Below are positions 48,279-55,346 of a DNA stretch of 64,000 nt, one piece after another. A program made the position numbers and the translations under genes. Every line of letters begins with the position of its first letter. Positions within the stretch are counted from its first letter, which is position 1. The DNA comes from Bacillota bacterium (GTDB lineage: Bacteria; Bacillota; Clostridia; Oscillospirales; Oscillospiraceae), in the NCBI GenBank assembly GCA_021768085.1, contig JAETOJ010000006.1, positions 61,190-125,189 on the forward strand, read 5' to 3'. Under the pieces are notes generated by a model, which saw only the letters and a program-made list of their open reading frames with translations, ran no database searches and had not been told where the DNA came from.

Positions 48279-49301
48279 TCATACCAGCGATTTCCCCATC
48301 AGCTCCACCAGCGGGGTGAGCTTCCCCATCAGGTGCCGGAACTTCTCCGGCGTCAGGGACTGGGCCCCGTCGCACTTGGCGCAGGGGGGATCGTTGTGCA
48401 CCTCCACCATGAGGCCGTCCGCCCCCACCGCCACCGCCGCCATGGCCAGCGGCTCCACCATCCAGTACATACCCGCCGCATGGGAGGGATCCACCACGAT
48501 GGGCAGATGGCTCATCCGCCGGACGGCGGGGATGGCGGACAGATCCAGGGTGTTCCGGGTGTAGGTCTCGAAGGTGCGCACCCCCCGCTCGCACAGGATC
48601 ACGTTCTCATTGCCGGAGGCCATGATGTACTCCGCCGACATGATCCACTCCTCATAGGTGTTGGACAGACCCCGCTTGAGCAGGACGGGCTTGGACAGCT
48701 TGCCCACCTCCTTGAGCAGGTCGAAGTTCTGCATATTCCGGGCGCCGATCTGCACCAGATCCACTTTTTCCTCAAACAGCTGGCAGTACCGGGGGGCCAT
48801 CAGCTCAGACACGATGGGCAGGCCGGTGTCCGCCTTGGCCTCCAGCAGCAGCTCCAGGCCGTCCGCCCCCATGCCCTGGAAGGAGTAGGGCGACGTGCGG
48901 GGCTTGAACGCGCCCCCCCGGAGCAGGGCCGCCCCCGCCGCCTTCACGTCCCGGGCCACGCCCACGATCTGCGCCTCACTCTCCACCGAGCAGGGGCCGG
49001 CGATGACGGTAAAGTGATCCTGCCCGCCGATGGGCACGCCGGACACGTCCACCACCGTGTCCTCCGGGTGGAACTTGCGGTTGGCCTTCTTATAGGGCTC
49101 CTGCACCCGCATGACCCGCTCCACGTCGTCGTTCATGGTGAGCTTGTCCATGTCGATGTGGGCGGTATCCCCCACCAGACCCAGGATGGAGCAGCCCACG
49201 CCGCGGGTGTGCCCTACGGTGACGCTGTAGTCCTGCTCCAGCTGGTGCACCAGCGTCTGGATTCTTTCCTGGCTTACGCCGGGTTTCATGACAATTACCA
49301 T
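48279..49301 (-). CDS. aroF: 3-deoxy-7-phosphoheptulonate synthase (DAHP synthase, class I-beta)
   Basis: First step of the shikimate pathway, PEP plus erythrose-4-phosphate. 340 residues. Residues 1-70 form a ferredoxin-like regulatory domain (MVIVMKPGVSQERIQTLVHQ), and the barrel has AGPCSVESEAQ, LLRGGAFKPRTSPYSFQG, QIGARNMQNFDLL, and metal ligands Cys in AGPCS, His in DPSHAAG, Glu in MVEVHNDP. The N-terminal domain is the type that binds Phe or Tyr for feedback. It is preceded by a leader-peptide attenuator (49325-49567). Confidence 0.96.
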   Translation of the reverse strand: MVIVMKPGVSQERIQTLVHQLEQDYSVTVGHTRGVGCSILGLVGDTAHIDMDKLTMNDDVERVMRVQEPYKKANRKFHPEDTVVDVSGVPIGGQDHFTVIAGPCSVESEAQIVGVARDVKAAGAALLRGGAFKPRTSPYSFQGMGADGLELLLEAKADTGLPIVSELMAPRYCQLFEEKVDLVQIGARNMQNFDLLKEVGKLSKPVLLKRGLSNTYEEWIMSAEYIMASGNENVILCERGVRTFETYTRNTLDLSAIPAVRRMSHLPIVVDPSHAAGMYWMVEPLAMAAVAVGADGLMVEVHNDPPCAKCDGAQSLTPEKFRHLMGKLTPLVELMGKSLV

Positions 49302-49324
49302 ACAGAATAACCCCTTTTTCCCTC

Positions 49325-49369
49325 AAATAAAAGAAGCTCATGGGCCGCGCGGGGCGGGCCATGAACTTC
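49325..49369 (-). terminator. Attenuator terminator upstream of aroF
   Basis: On the minus strand GAAG-TCATGG-CCG pairs with CGG-CCATGA-CTTC (two mismatches, loop CCCCGCG-like), followed by TTTTATTT. It ends 23 nt before the aroF start, after the leader peptide gene. Confidence 0.8.
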
Positions 49370-49409
49370 CGGAGCATACCCAGTACAGGCGGGATCTGCC
49401 GCCCCTCGC

Positions 49410-49505
49410 TCACACTGCCCGGCGCGCCATGCCCCCAAAGCCGAACCCGGTAAATCGAGTCCAGCTAAAAGCGACGGTCAGGCTGTAGATGTGGGAAAGG
49501 GCCAT
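49410..49505 (-). CDS. Aromatic-rich leader peptide (31 aa) of the aro operon
   Basis: A 31-codon open frame starting MALSHIYSLTVAFSWTRFTG and continuing FGFGGMARRAV. It contains one Tyr, one Trp and four Phe codons clustered at positions 7-23. GAGGT lies 8 nt before the ATG, and the ORF lies between a strong sigma-A promoter and the terminator at 49325-49369. This is the layout of a transcription attenuator in which ribosome stalling at aromatic codons prevents termination. It is too short to be a conserved protein and its role is inferred from layout. Confidence 0.75.
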   Translation of the reverse strand: MALSHIYSLTVAFSWTRFTGFGFGGMARRAV

Positions 49506-49538
49506 GGCAGGATACCTCGCTGCGTTTGGATTAGAAAT

Positions 49539-49567
49539 ATTATATCCTTTCATAGAATGAAATGCAA
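49539..49567 (-). promoter_or_regulatory. Sigma-A promoter of the aroF operon
   Basis: On the minus strand TTGCAT (49567-49562), 17-nt spacer, TATAAT (49544-49539). About 33 nt before the leader peptide ATG. Confidence 0.85.
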
Positions 49568-49593
49568 GGGTTTTTTCCGGGGGGCCGGGTGGG

Positions 49594-50055
49594 TTACTCC
49601 GCCGGCAGGCGGCCCAGCAGCAGCGCCGCCCCCGCCTGGGCCAGCAGCAGCTCCGGTGTGCCGCCGTCGTAGGGCAGGATCAGCTCCTGCCGCTCCACCG
49701 TCCTGCCACTCAGGGAGACAAACTCCCGTTGCACCGCCACCGACGCCCGCTGGCCGTCCAGGCTGGACAGGGTGAGGGTGTTTCGGCCGGAGGGGCCGTA
49801 GCTGATCAGGGTGTCCGCGGGCAGGCCTCGGGTCAGGGAGGCCAGACCCCCGGGGAGCAGGGCCGTCCGGCAGGCCAGCGCCCCGGCCCCTGCCCAGCCC
49901 GCCGCCCCCGGCGACACCACCAGCAGATCCAGCGCCAGCCCCGCCAGCAAAGCCGGATGCCGGCAGGCCCGCACCAGGGCGGGCAGGCCATCCGCCAAAC
50001 GGCTCACCCGCTCCGCCAGCCCCTCGTCCCGCTCCCAGACCCCGATCTGCCACAT
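49594..50055 (-). CDS. Hypothetical protein (153 aa)
   Basis: I do not recognise this 153-residue protein. It begins MWQIGVWERDEGLAERVSRL and has LLAGLALDLLVVSPGAAGWA, TLISYGPSGRNTLTLSSLDG and QELILPYDGGTPELLLAQAG. The LVVSPG and YGPSG turns suggest a Rossmann-like alpha/beta fold; there is no signal peptide or catalytic motif. AGGGGG precedes the ATG at an acceptable distance. Located between the aroF promoter and the BrkB gene, transcribed in the same direction. Confidence 0.65.
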   Translation of the reverse strand: MWQIGVWERDEGLAERVSRLADGLPALVRACRHPALLAGLALDLLVVSPGAAGWAGAGALACRTALLPGGLASLTRGLPADTLISYGPSGRNTLTLSSLDGQRASVAVQREFVSLSGRTVERQELILPYDGGTPELLLAQAGAALLLGRLPAE

Positions 50056-50172
50056 GGCGGCCGCCCCCTAAATCGCAAGATACGCCGATCCTGTACTTCC
50101 ACGCCCGACCGGCGGGGAAATACGTTTTAGCCATATGGGAATAGTGTGGCGGGGGGCGGGGGTTTTTATGCG

Positions 50173-51033
50173 TTACCGCCTGCGCTCCTTTCGATGGGTG
50201 AACAGCACGAAATTCACCACGTTGCCCAGGATCAGGATGGTGCCGCACAGGTACAGCCACACCAGCATGATGATCACCGACGCCAGCGAGCCGTAGATCA
50301 GGGAGTACCGGGTGGAGCCGCTCATGAGCAGGGAGAAGATCGCCGACGCCGCCGCCAGCGCCACGGACGCCGCCAGCGCCCCGGGCACCACTGGAGGCCG
50401 GGGCTTGTCCAAGGGGGCGGCGAATCGGTAGAGCAGCAGAATGAACAGAAACACCATGCCCAGCAGCAGCAGGTACTTCATCCACTGCCAGGTGCCGAAC
50501 CGCTCCACCAGATCCTCCAGCTTCAGCACCTGGCCCAGCAGGTGGAAGAACCAGTTGCCCGTCACCACCACCGCCAGGGACAGGTAGATGGTGGCCAACA
50601 GGAGGATGGAGAACAGGACGCTGGCCACCACCTGCCGCAGGCCCAGGAAGGTGGCCCGGCCGTACAGCTCGTGCATCATGTTCATCAGGCCCCGGACGGC
50701 GGCGGAGGCAAACAAGACGGTGAGAAAGGCCCCGGTGAGCAGCATGGCGGTGGACTGGTTGGTGTCGATGTAGGTCAGGTACTCCTGGAAGATGACCAGC
50801 ACCCCCTCCGGCAGGAAGGGGTCGGCCTGATTCAGCAGATAGGTGAGATCCAGGTGGAGCTCGTTGACGAAGGCGGACACGCAGATCATCACGGGGAAAA
50901 AGGTGAGGATGAGGAAATAGGCCAGCTCCGCCGCGGCGCGGCCCACCTTCTTGGAGAAATACACGTCCACCACGTCGGCCACAAAGCGGATGGGCGGATG
51001 GGCCCGGAGCAGGCGATCCAGCTTCTGTTTCAC
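50173..51033 (-). CDS. YihY/BrkB family membrane protein
   Basis: Six-helix integral membrane protein of 286 residues (UPF0761/BrkB). Family features: YFSKKVGRAAAELAYFLILT, FFPVMICVSAFVNELHLDL, RGLMNMMHELYGRATFLGLR and the C-terminal YGSLASVIIMLVWLYLCG. Sometimes mis-annotated as ribonuclease BN. Function is uncertain; envelope or transport roles have been proposed. The start is GTG at 51033 with AAAGGGGG upstream. A gap of 294 bp with no other gene separates it from the blaI promoter. Confidence 0.93.
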   Translation of the reverse strand: MKQKLDRLLRAHPPIRFVADVVDVYFSKKVGRAAAELAYFLILTFFPVMICVSAFVNELHLDLTYLLNQADPFLPEGVLVIFQEYLTYIDTNQSTAMLLTGAFLTVLFASAAVRGLMNMMHELYGRATFLGLRQVVASVLFSILLLATIYLSLAVVVTGNWFFHLLGQVLKLEDLVERFGTWQWMKYLLLLGMVFLFILLLYRFAAPLDKPRPPVVPGALAASVALAAASAIFSLLMSGSTRYSLIYGSLASVIIMLVWLYLCGTILILGNVVNFVLFTHRKERRR

Positions 51034-51242
51034 GGCGGGGCCCCCTTTCTCTGCAAAAAGATGGTTCGTTGTGCCGCAGGCGCACTTGAAAAGCGCGCCC
51101 GCGGGGAGTATACTTAAACAATCTCCTTTTAAGGTGGTTTGATTATAGCAGACTGCCGGAAAAAGGACAACAGAAATTTGTCAGGGGCGGGTTTTGTTCT
51201 GGACAGGCCGGAGGGACTGCCAAACATTTTTGGAAAAACCCC

Positions 51243-51294
51243 TTGACAAGGAGTGACTATTGCTGTAGTATGATAATGTACTATCGCGATAGTC
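51243..51294 (+). promoter_or_regulatory. blaI promoter with two BlaI-type operators
   Basis: TTGACA (51243-51248), 17-nt spacer, TAGTAT (51266-51271). Two dyads resemble BlaI/MecI sites: GACTATTGCTGTAGTA (51255-51270) over the spacer and -10, and the perfect palindrome ACTATCGCGATAGT (51280-51293) at the start point. Confidence 0.8.
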
Positions 51295-51327
51295 ATTTAG
51301 TACCCAACCCTGAGGAGGCGCTTTCCT

Positions 51328-51684
51328 ATGGAAAAGCTGTATGATTCGGAGCTCCGGGTGATGGAGCCGTTGTGGGCGGACGGGCCAATGTCCGCGGGCG
51401 AGCTGGCCAAGCAGCTGGCCGCGTCCTGTGGGTGGAACCGGAACACCACCTATACCGTCATTAAAAAGCTGGTGGACAAAGGGGTGGTGAGCCGATCCGA
51501 GCCGGGCTTCCTGTGCACGCCGCTGATCTCCCGGGAGGACGTCCAGCGGCTGGAGACGGACAGCCTGATCACCCGGCTGTTCGGCGGATCCAAAACCCAG
51601 TTCCTCTCGGCGTTCCTCAGCGAAGAACAGCTGACCCAGTCGGAGGCCCAGCAGCTCAGGGCCATCATTGAGACGTGGAAGTGA
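51328..51684 (+). CDS. BlaI/MecI/CopY-family transcriptional repressor
   Basis: A 118-residue winged-helix repressor (EKLYDSELRVMEPLWADGPM, then CGWNRNTTYTVIKKLVDKGVV), with a C-terminal dimerisation helix region (EEQLTQSEAQQLRAIIETW). In BlaR1-type systems a membrane M56 peptidase inactivates it on signal. The M56 gene follows 10 nt later. Two matching operators are present upstream, so autoregulation is expected. GAGGAGG precedes the ATG. Confidence 0.94.
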   Translation: MEKLYDSELRVMEPLWADGPMSAGELAKQLAASCGWNRNTTYTVIKKLVDKGVVSRSEPGFLCTPLISREDVQRLETDSLITRLFGGSKTQFLSAFLSEEQLTQSEAQQLRAIIETWK

Positions 51685-51694
51685 GGCGGTCGCT

Positions 51695-53707
51695 ATGACC
51701 CAACTGCTGCAAAACGCCGTGTTGGGCACGGCGCTGATCTTGGCGGCGGCGCTGCTGCGGCGGGCGCTGGGCGGACGGCTGATCCCGGAGGCCCGGTTGG
51801 CCCTGTGGTTCGTGTGCCTGATCCGGCTGCTGGCCCCGGTGTTCCCGGAGAGCGGGCTGTCCCTGTGGGGGCTGCTGCCCCGGGCGGGGACGGACGGAGC
51901 AGCCGCGCCTGTGATGGATCCGCTTCCCGTGTCCAGCGGGGCGGGGACGAACCTGCCCGCCGGGAATGTCCCGGCGTCCGGGGCGATGAACCCTGGCCTT
52001 GTGCCGGTGGAGCCCGCCGGGGCCGCCTTCCCCTGGGAGACGGTGGCGCTGTCCGTGTGGATCGGGGTGGGGCTGGTGTTGGCGGCGCGGTACGCGCTGG
52101 CCTTTGCCCGTACCCGGCGGGCGGTGCGGTGCGCGGCCCCGCTGGAGCGGGACGACCCCCGGTACGCCCTCCTGCCCCGGTGCGCCCGGCTCCGGGAGGG
52201 GGCCATGGACGGCGCGCCCCTCACCTTCGGTGCGGCCCGACCCACGGTGGTGCTGTCCCCGGGGCTGTCCGGGGCGGCGCTGGACTGCGTGCTGGCCCAC
52301 GAGGGCGTCCACGCCCGGCGGCGGGATAACCTGTGGCACTACGCCATGGCGGCCGCGCTGGTTGTGTACTGGTGGAACCCGGCGGTGTGGCTGATGGCGC
52401 GACTGCTGCGGCGGGACATCGAGCTGGCCTGCGACCGGGCGGCGGTGCGGAGGCTGGGCCCGGAGAAGCGGGCGCAGTATGCCGAGACGCTGGTGGCGCT
52501 GGCCACCGTGGGGGCGGAGCCCGCCTTCTGCCAGACGTTCGGCCGGAAAGCGGCCGAGGAAAGGATTTTATCCGTGATGAAATTTAAGAAAACCACTGTG
52601 TTGGGGGTAGTTTTGTCCCTGGTGCTGGTGGCGGGGGTGACGGTGGCTTTCGCCAGCGGGCCCAAGGCTTCGGCAGAGAAGCCTGCGGAGTCCAACGCGC
52701 CTGTGATTGTGGAGAACGGCGACCCTGTCCCGGTGAATGCCAGCCCGGTTATTTCGGAGGATGGTGAGCCCGGCGCAATCGCTGACCAGCCCATGACGCT
52801 GGAGGAGTATACGGCCCTGCTGGACGGCCTTGTGTCCGGCGGCAAAATGAGTCGGGAGGATTACGACCGGCTATTGGACGGCGCCGCAAAGGGCCTGGAA
52901 AGCCAAATCAGCGTCGGGGCGTGCCCTTATCTCTGGGTTACGGAGGGCGGAAGCTACGCCATAAAGGGCAGGCGCATCTGCACCCTGGCCGATTGCGGCA
53001 ACAACAGCCGCCACACCCATGACGGGGAGTGGTACACGGGCTGGGAAGATACCGTGACCTACGATGGCCGCACCTACAACCGGGGCGACCTGTCGGCGGA
53101 GACGCTGGAGTGGCTGGACTGGTATCTGGCCCTGCCCGAGGAGGAGCGGCTGGCGGTGAGCTATGAGCCGGCGGAACTGCGGGAACAGGCCGTGCCCGAG
53201 TTTGTGCCGGACTATGACCCGGAGGTGGAGGATTCCGCCGGGGCGGGCGATGAGCCCGCCATCGGTGAGCTGGGTAGCAGTTTTTACGACTACACCATCG
53301 TAGGTACGGACGAAAATGGTTACCCGGTAGATGAACAGGGGAACCGCCTGATCTTCGATGACAGCGGCAAGCTGTTTATGAAGGTTCGATCCGGATACGC
53401 CCCTTGTGTCCGGATGGACTGCGACATCTCCCAGGAGCACCACCACGAGGGGGCTGAAGTAGTTTACCATTATAACACTCTGCCCGCCGAGCTTCTCGTG
53501 TGCCCGGTGGAGGGCTGCACCGCCCAGGGCGTCCACTACCATGACGGCGTGATCTACCGCTGCAACGGCGCCCACTGCGGCGGCGTGTGCGACGGGAGCT
53601 GCGCGGCGGCTTGGAATGGGGCGGATACCGCGCCCACCGCCGCACCCGTGTCCAGCGGGCACCATGGCGCGGGCCATGGGAACGGCTACCAGGGCGGACA
53701 CCATTAA
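51695..53707 (+). CDS. M56 (BlaR1-like) membrane metallopeptidase with Cys-His-rich ectodomain
   Basis: 670 residues. The N-terminal ~300 residues are the M56 peptidase: membrane helices and the zinc site HEGVH at 202-206 (VLAHEGVHARRRDN) with the distal Glu in DIELACDRAA. Another helix near 305-325 leads to an extracellular region that is not a penicillin-binding domain. It carries three copies of C-x4-C-x5-H-x-H-(D/E)-G, starting near residues 429, 571 and 603, then CNGAHCGGVCDGSC, and ends in a His/Gly tail. This suggests metal sensing rather than beta-lactam sensing. ATG 51695 has GAGGCGG upstream. A strong terminator follows. Confidence 0.88.
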   Translation: MTQLLQNAVLGTALILAAALLRRALGGRLIPEARLALWFVCLIRLLAPVFPESGLSLWGLLPRAGTDGAAAPVMDPLPVSSGAGTNLPAGNVPASGAMNPGLVPVEPAGAAFPWETVALSVWIGVGLVLAARYALAFARTRRAVRCAAPLERDDPRYALLPRCARLREGAMDGAPLTFGAARPTVVLSPGLSGAALDCVLAHEGVHARRRDNLWHYAMAAALVVYWWNPAVWLMARLLRRDIELACDRAAVRRLGPEKRAQYAETLVALATVGAEPAFCQTFGRKAAEERILSVMKFKKTTVLGVVLSLVLVAGVTVAFASGPKASAEKPAESNAPVIVENGDPVPVNASPVISEDGEPGAIADQPMTLEEYTALLDGLVSGGKMSREDYDRLLDGAAKGLESQISVGACPYLWVTEGGSYAIKGRRICTLADCGNNSRHTHDGEWYTGWEDTVTYDGRTYNRGDLSAETLEWLDWYLALPEEERLAVSYEPAELREQAVPEFVPDYDPEVEDSAGAGDEPAIGELGSSFYDYTIVGTDENGYPVDEQGNRLIFDDSGKLFMKVRSGYAPCVRMDCDISQEHHHEGAEVVYHYNTLPAELLVCPVEGCTAQGVHYHDGVIYRCNGAHCGGVCDGSCAAAWNGADTAPTAAPVSSGHHGAGHGNGYQGGHH

Positions 53708-53716
53708 AACGCACAA

Positions 53717-53755
53717 AAGCGCCCCCGGGTGTGTGTCGGGGGCGCTTGCTTTTTG
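53717..53755 (+). terminator. Intrinsic terminator of the blaI-M56 operon
   Basis: AAGCGCCCCCG and CGGGGGCGCTT form an 11-bp stem, followed by GCTTTTT. Confidence 0.9.
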
Positions 53756-53831
53756 TCGATTCCCGCGGTAAACTGGGATCGGCCCCGCAAAAGGGCCTTG
53801 GGCGCTGTGTGTTTGAGTTGCTATGGCGGCT

Positions 53832-53861
53832 GGTCACATTTGTCCCCGAAAGGGGGTGACC
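53832..53861 (+). promoter_or_regulatory. Hairpin sequestering the ribosome site of the small ORF
   Basis: GGTCAC pairs with GTGACC and CCCC with GGGG around a GAAA tetraloop (six unpaired nt on the 5' side). The AGGGGG ribosome site lies in the 3' arm, directly before the ATG at 53864. Confidence 0.65.
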
Positions 53862-53863
53862 GT

Positions 53864-53950
53864 ATGATGCTGATCACTGTGACGTTTTACGCCAAGGAAT
53901 GGGCATTTACCATTCAAGTGAAATGCAGAAACCGCCACCCCGACAAGTGA
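53864..53950 (+). CDS. Candidate type I toxin-like micropeptide (28 aa)
   Basis: A 28-residue ORF: MMLITVTFYAKEWAFTIQVK followed by a basic CRNRHPDK. It has an amphipathic or hydrophobic first half and a charged tail. The AGGGGG site is 7 nt upstream but held in a hairpin. A perfect sigma-A promoter on the opposite strand (54028-54056) would make an RNA antisense to it, and the plus-strand transcript ends at a terminator near 54078. Similar basic-tailed micropeptides exist in gut Firmicutes. Expression and toxicity are inferred from layout only. Confidence 0.5.
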   Translation: MMLITVTFYAKEWAFTIQVKCRNRHPDK

Positions 53951-54027
53951 CGGTTTCTTAGGTCATTTCTAAGATAATCTTTACTTAAGTTGGATCAGCC
54001 GCCGACACACGGCGCCCTTTCATTCTC

Positions 54028-54056
54028 ATTATACCCCACGGCGCGGCCCTTGTCAA
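54028..54056 (-). promoter_or_regulatory. Sigma-A promoter for an antisense RNA
   Basis: On the minus strand TTGACA (54056-54051), 17-nt spacer, TATAAT (54033-54028): a full consensus promoter. There is no minus-strand gene within reach; transcription runs across the 28-residue ORF. A stem AGAAACCG/CGGTTTCT inside the ORF end could terminate it. Confidence 0.75.
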
Positions 54057-54078
54057 GGCCAGCCCCGTGGGGTTTTGT
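54033..54078 (+). terminator. Terminator of the small-ORF transcript
   Basis: ACCCCACGG and CCGTGGGGT form the outer stem, GGCCCTT/AAGGCC an inner one, followed by TTTTGTT on the plus strand. It overlaps the antisense promoter and lies next to the convergent ldh stop. Confidence 0.7.
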
Positions 54079-54088
54079 TCTGTCGGCC

Positions 54089-55036
54089 TTACGGCAGCTC
54101 CAGGCCGTCGATGACCTCCCGGAGCTGGGCGGCGGAGGAATTCAACGCTTCCCGCTCATTGTCTGCCAGGGGGATCTCCAGAATCTGCTCCGCCCCACGG
54201 CGGCCCACGATGGACGGGATGCTTAGGGCCAGATCCCGCAGGCCGTACTGCCCGCCCAGCACCACCGACACCGGCAGAATGGCCCGTTCGTCCTTCATCA
54301 CGCACTCCGCGATCCGGGCCACCGCCATGGCGATGCCGTAGTAGGTGGCCCCTTTGCGCTTGATGATCTCGTAGGCGCTGTCCCGCACCTCCTCATAGAG
54401 GCGCTGCTCCGCCTCTCGGTGGTTGGTGTGGCCCCGCATGGCGCAGAAATCGTCCAGCGGCACCCCGGACACGTTGGCCCCGCTCCACACCGCCAGCTCG
54501 CTGTCGCCGTGCTCGCCGATGATGACGGCGTGGATGCCCCGGCTGTCCACGTTGAGGTGCTCGCCCAGCAGATACTTGAGCCGGGCGGAGTCCAGCACCG
54601 TCCCCGAGCCGATGACCCGGTGGGCGGGGTAGCCCGAGATCCGGAAGGCGGCGTAGGTCAGCACGTCCACCGGGTTGGACACGATGAGCAGGATGCCCTC
54701 GAAGGGGCGGGCGGTGATCTGGGGGATAATCGAGTTCAGAATGGATACGTTCTGGCCGATGAGCTCTAAGCGGGTCTGGCCGGGCTTCTGGTTGGCTCCG
54801 GCGGTGACGATGACCAGGGCGCAGTCGCTGAGGTCGTCATAGGTGCCGGCGTACACGTCCATGGCGGCGATATAGGGCAGGCCGTGGCTGAGATCCATGG
54901 CTTCGCCCTCCGCCTTGTCCCGGTTGGCGTCGATTAAGACCAGTTCACTGAACAGACCCCGCTGGATCAGGCTGAAGGCGATGGCAGAGCCCACGAAGCC
55001 GCAGCCAATGACGGCGGCCTTGCGGTGGTTGAGCAT
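54089..55036 (-). CDS. ldh: L-lactate dehydrogenase
   Basis: NADH-dependent reduction of pyruvate to L-lactate. 315 residues with AAVIGCGFVGSAIAFSLI (NAD loop), TAGANQKPGQTRLELI with the catalytic loop, the Arg in LDSARLKYLLGEH, and the catalytic His in VIIGEHGDSELAVWS. Substrate-loop residues (Gln in NQKPGQ) fit lactate rather than malate. Ribosome site AAGGGGG is 7 nt before the ATG but lies in the 3' arm of a long hairpin. Confidence 0.94.
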   Translation of the reverse strand: MLNHRKAAVIGCGFVGSAIAFSLIQRGLFSELVLIDANRDKAEGEAMDLSHGLPYIAAMDVYAGTYDDLSDCALVIVTAGANQKPGQTRLELIGQNVSILNSIIPQITARPFEGILLIVSNPVDVLTYAAFRISGYPAHRVIGSGTVLDSARLKYLLGEHLNVDSRGIHAVIIGEHGDSELAVWSGANVSGVPLDDFCAMRGHTNHREAEQRLYEEVRDSAYEIIKRKGATYYGIAMAVARIAECVMKDERAILPVSVVLGGQYGLRDLALSIPSIVGRRGAEQILEIPLADNEREALNSSAAQLREVIDGLELP

Positions 55037-55041
55037 GGGAA

Positions 55042-55086
55042 AACCCCCTTCCGTTTTGGGGTAGTGTGCCCAAAAGGAAGGGGGTT
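55042..55086 (-). terminator. Terminator/attenuator hairpin overlapping the ldh ribosome site
   Basis: AACCCCCTTCC-TTTTGGG and CCCAAAA-GGAAGGGGGTT form an 18-bp stem with one bulge, followed on the minus strand by TTCCC and the ldh ATG. The 5' arm includes the stop of the zinc-ribbon gene, the 3' arm the ldh AAGGGGG. Confidence 0.75.
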
Positions 55087-55330
55087 ATTCTTTATCCAGC
55101 CGCTGGTGGCAGTAGGGGCAGAAGGGGATGCCCTGGCCCGGGATCCAGCCCAGGAACTCGCCGCAGTGGGGGCAGCGCCAGCGGGTGAAGGCATAGGCGA
55201 TGAAGGCCAGCAGGAGGGCCACGGCCAGCAGGCCCAGCAGCAGGCTGCCCAGCAGGGCGGCCAGCAGCAGGGACAGGGCCAGGGCGATCAGAAGGGCCAG
55301 CAGGATTTTGCGAGTTTGTTGGAGCTTCAT
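55085..55330 (-). CDS. Small membrane protein with C-terminal zinc ribbon
   Basis: 81 residues: basic start (MKLQQTRKI), a long Leu/Ala-rich hydrophobic stretch that can make two helices (LLALLIALALSLLLAALLGS), then RWRCPHCGEFLGW and PFCPYCHQRLDKE, a four-Cys zinc ribbon facing the cytoplasm or outside. GGGGTG precedes the ATG at 55330. No known function. It follows the methyltransferase gene by 16 nt and ends inside the ldh hairpin. Confidence 0.8.
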   Translation of the reverse strand: MKLQQTRKILLALLIALALSLLLAALLGSLLLGLLAVALLLAFIAYAFTRWRCPHCGEFLGWIPGQGIPFCPYCHQRLDKE

Positions 55331-55346
55331 GAAGCACCCCGCCCCC

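Noticed and set aside
49302..49567. T-box riboswitch upstream of aroF
   Set aside because: The conserved T-box (AGGGTGG-ACCGCG) and stem I landmarks are absent; a leader ORF plus terminator explains the region better.
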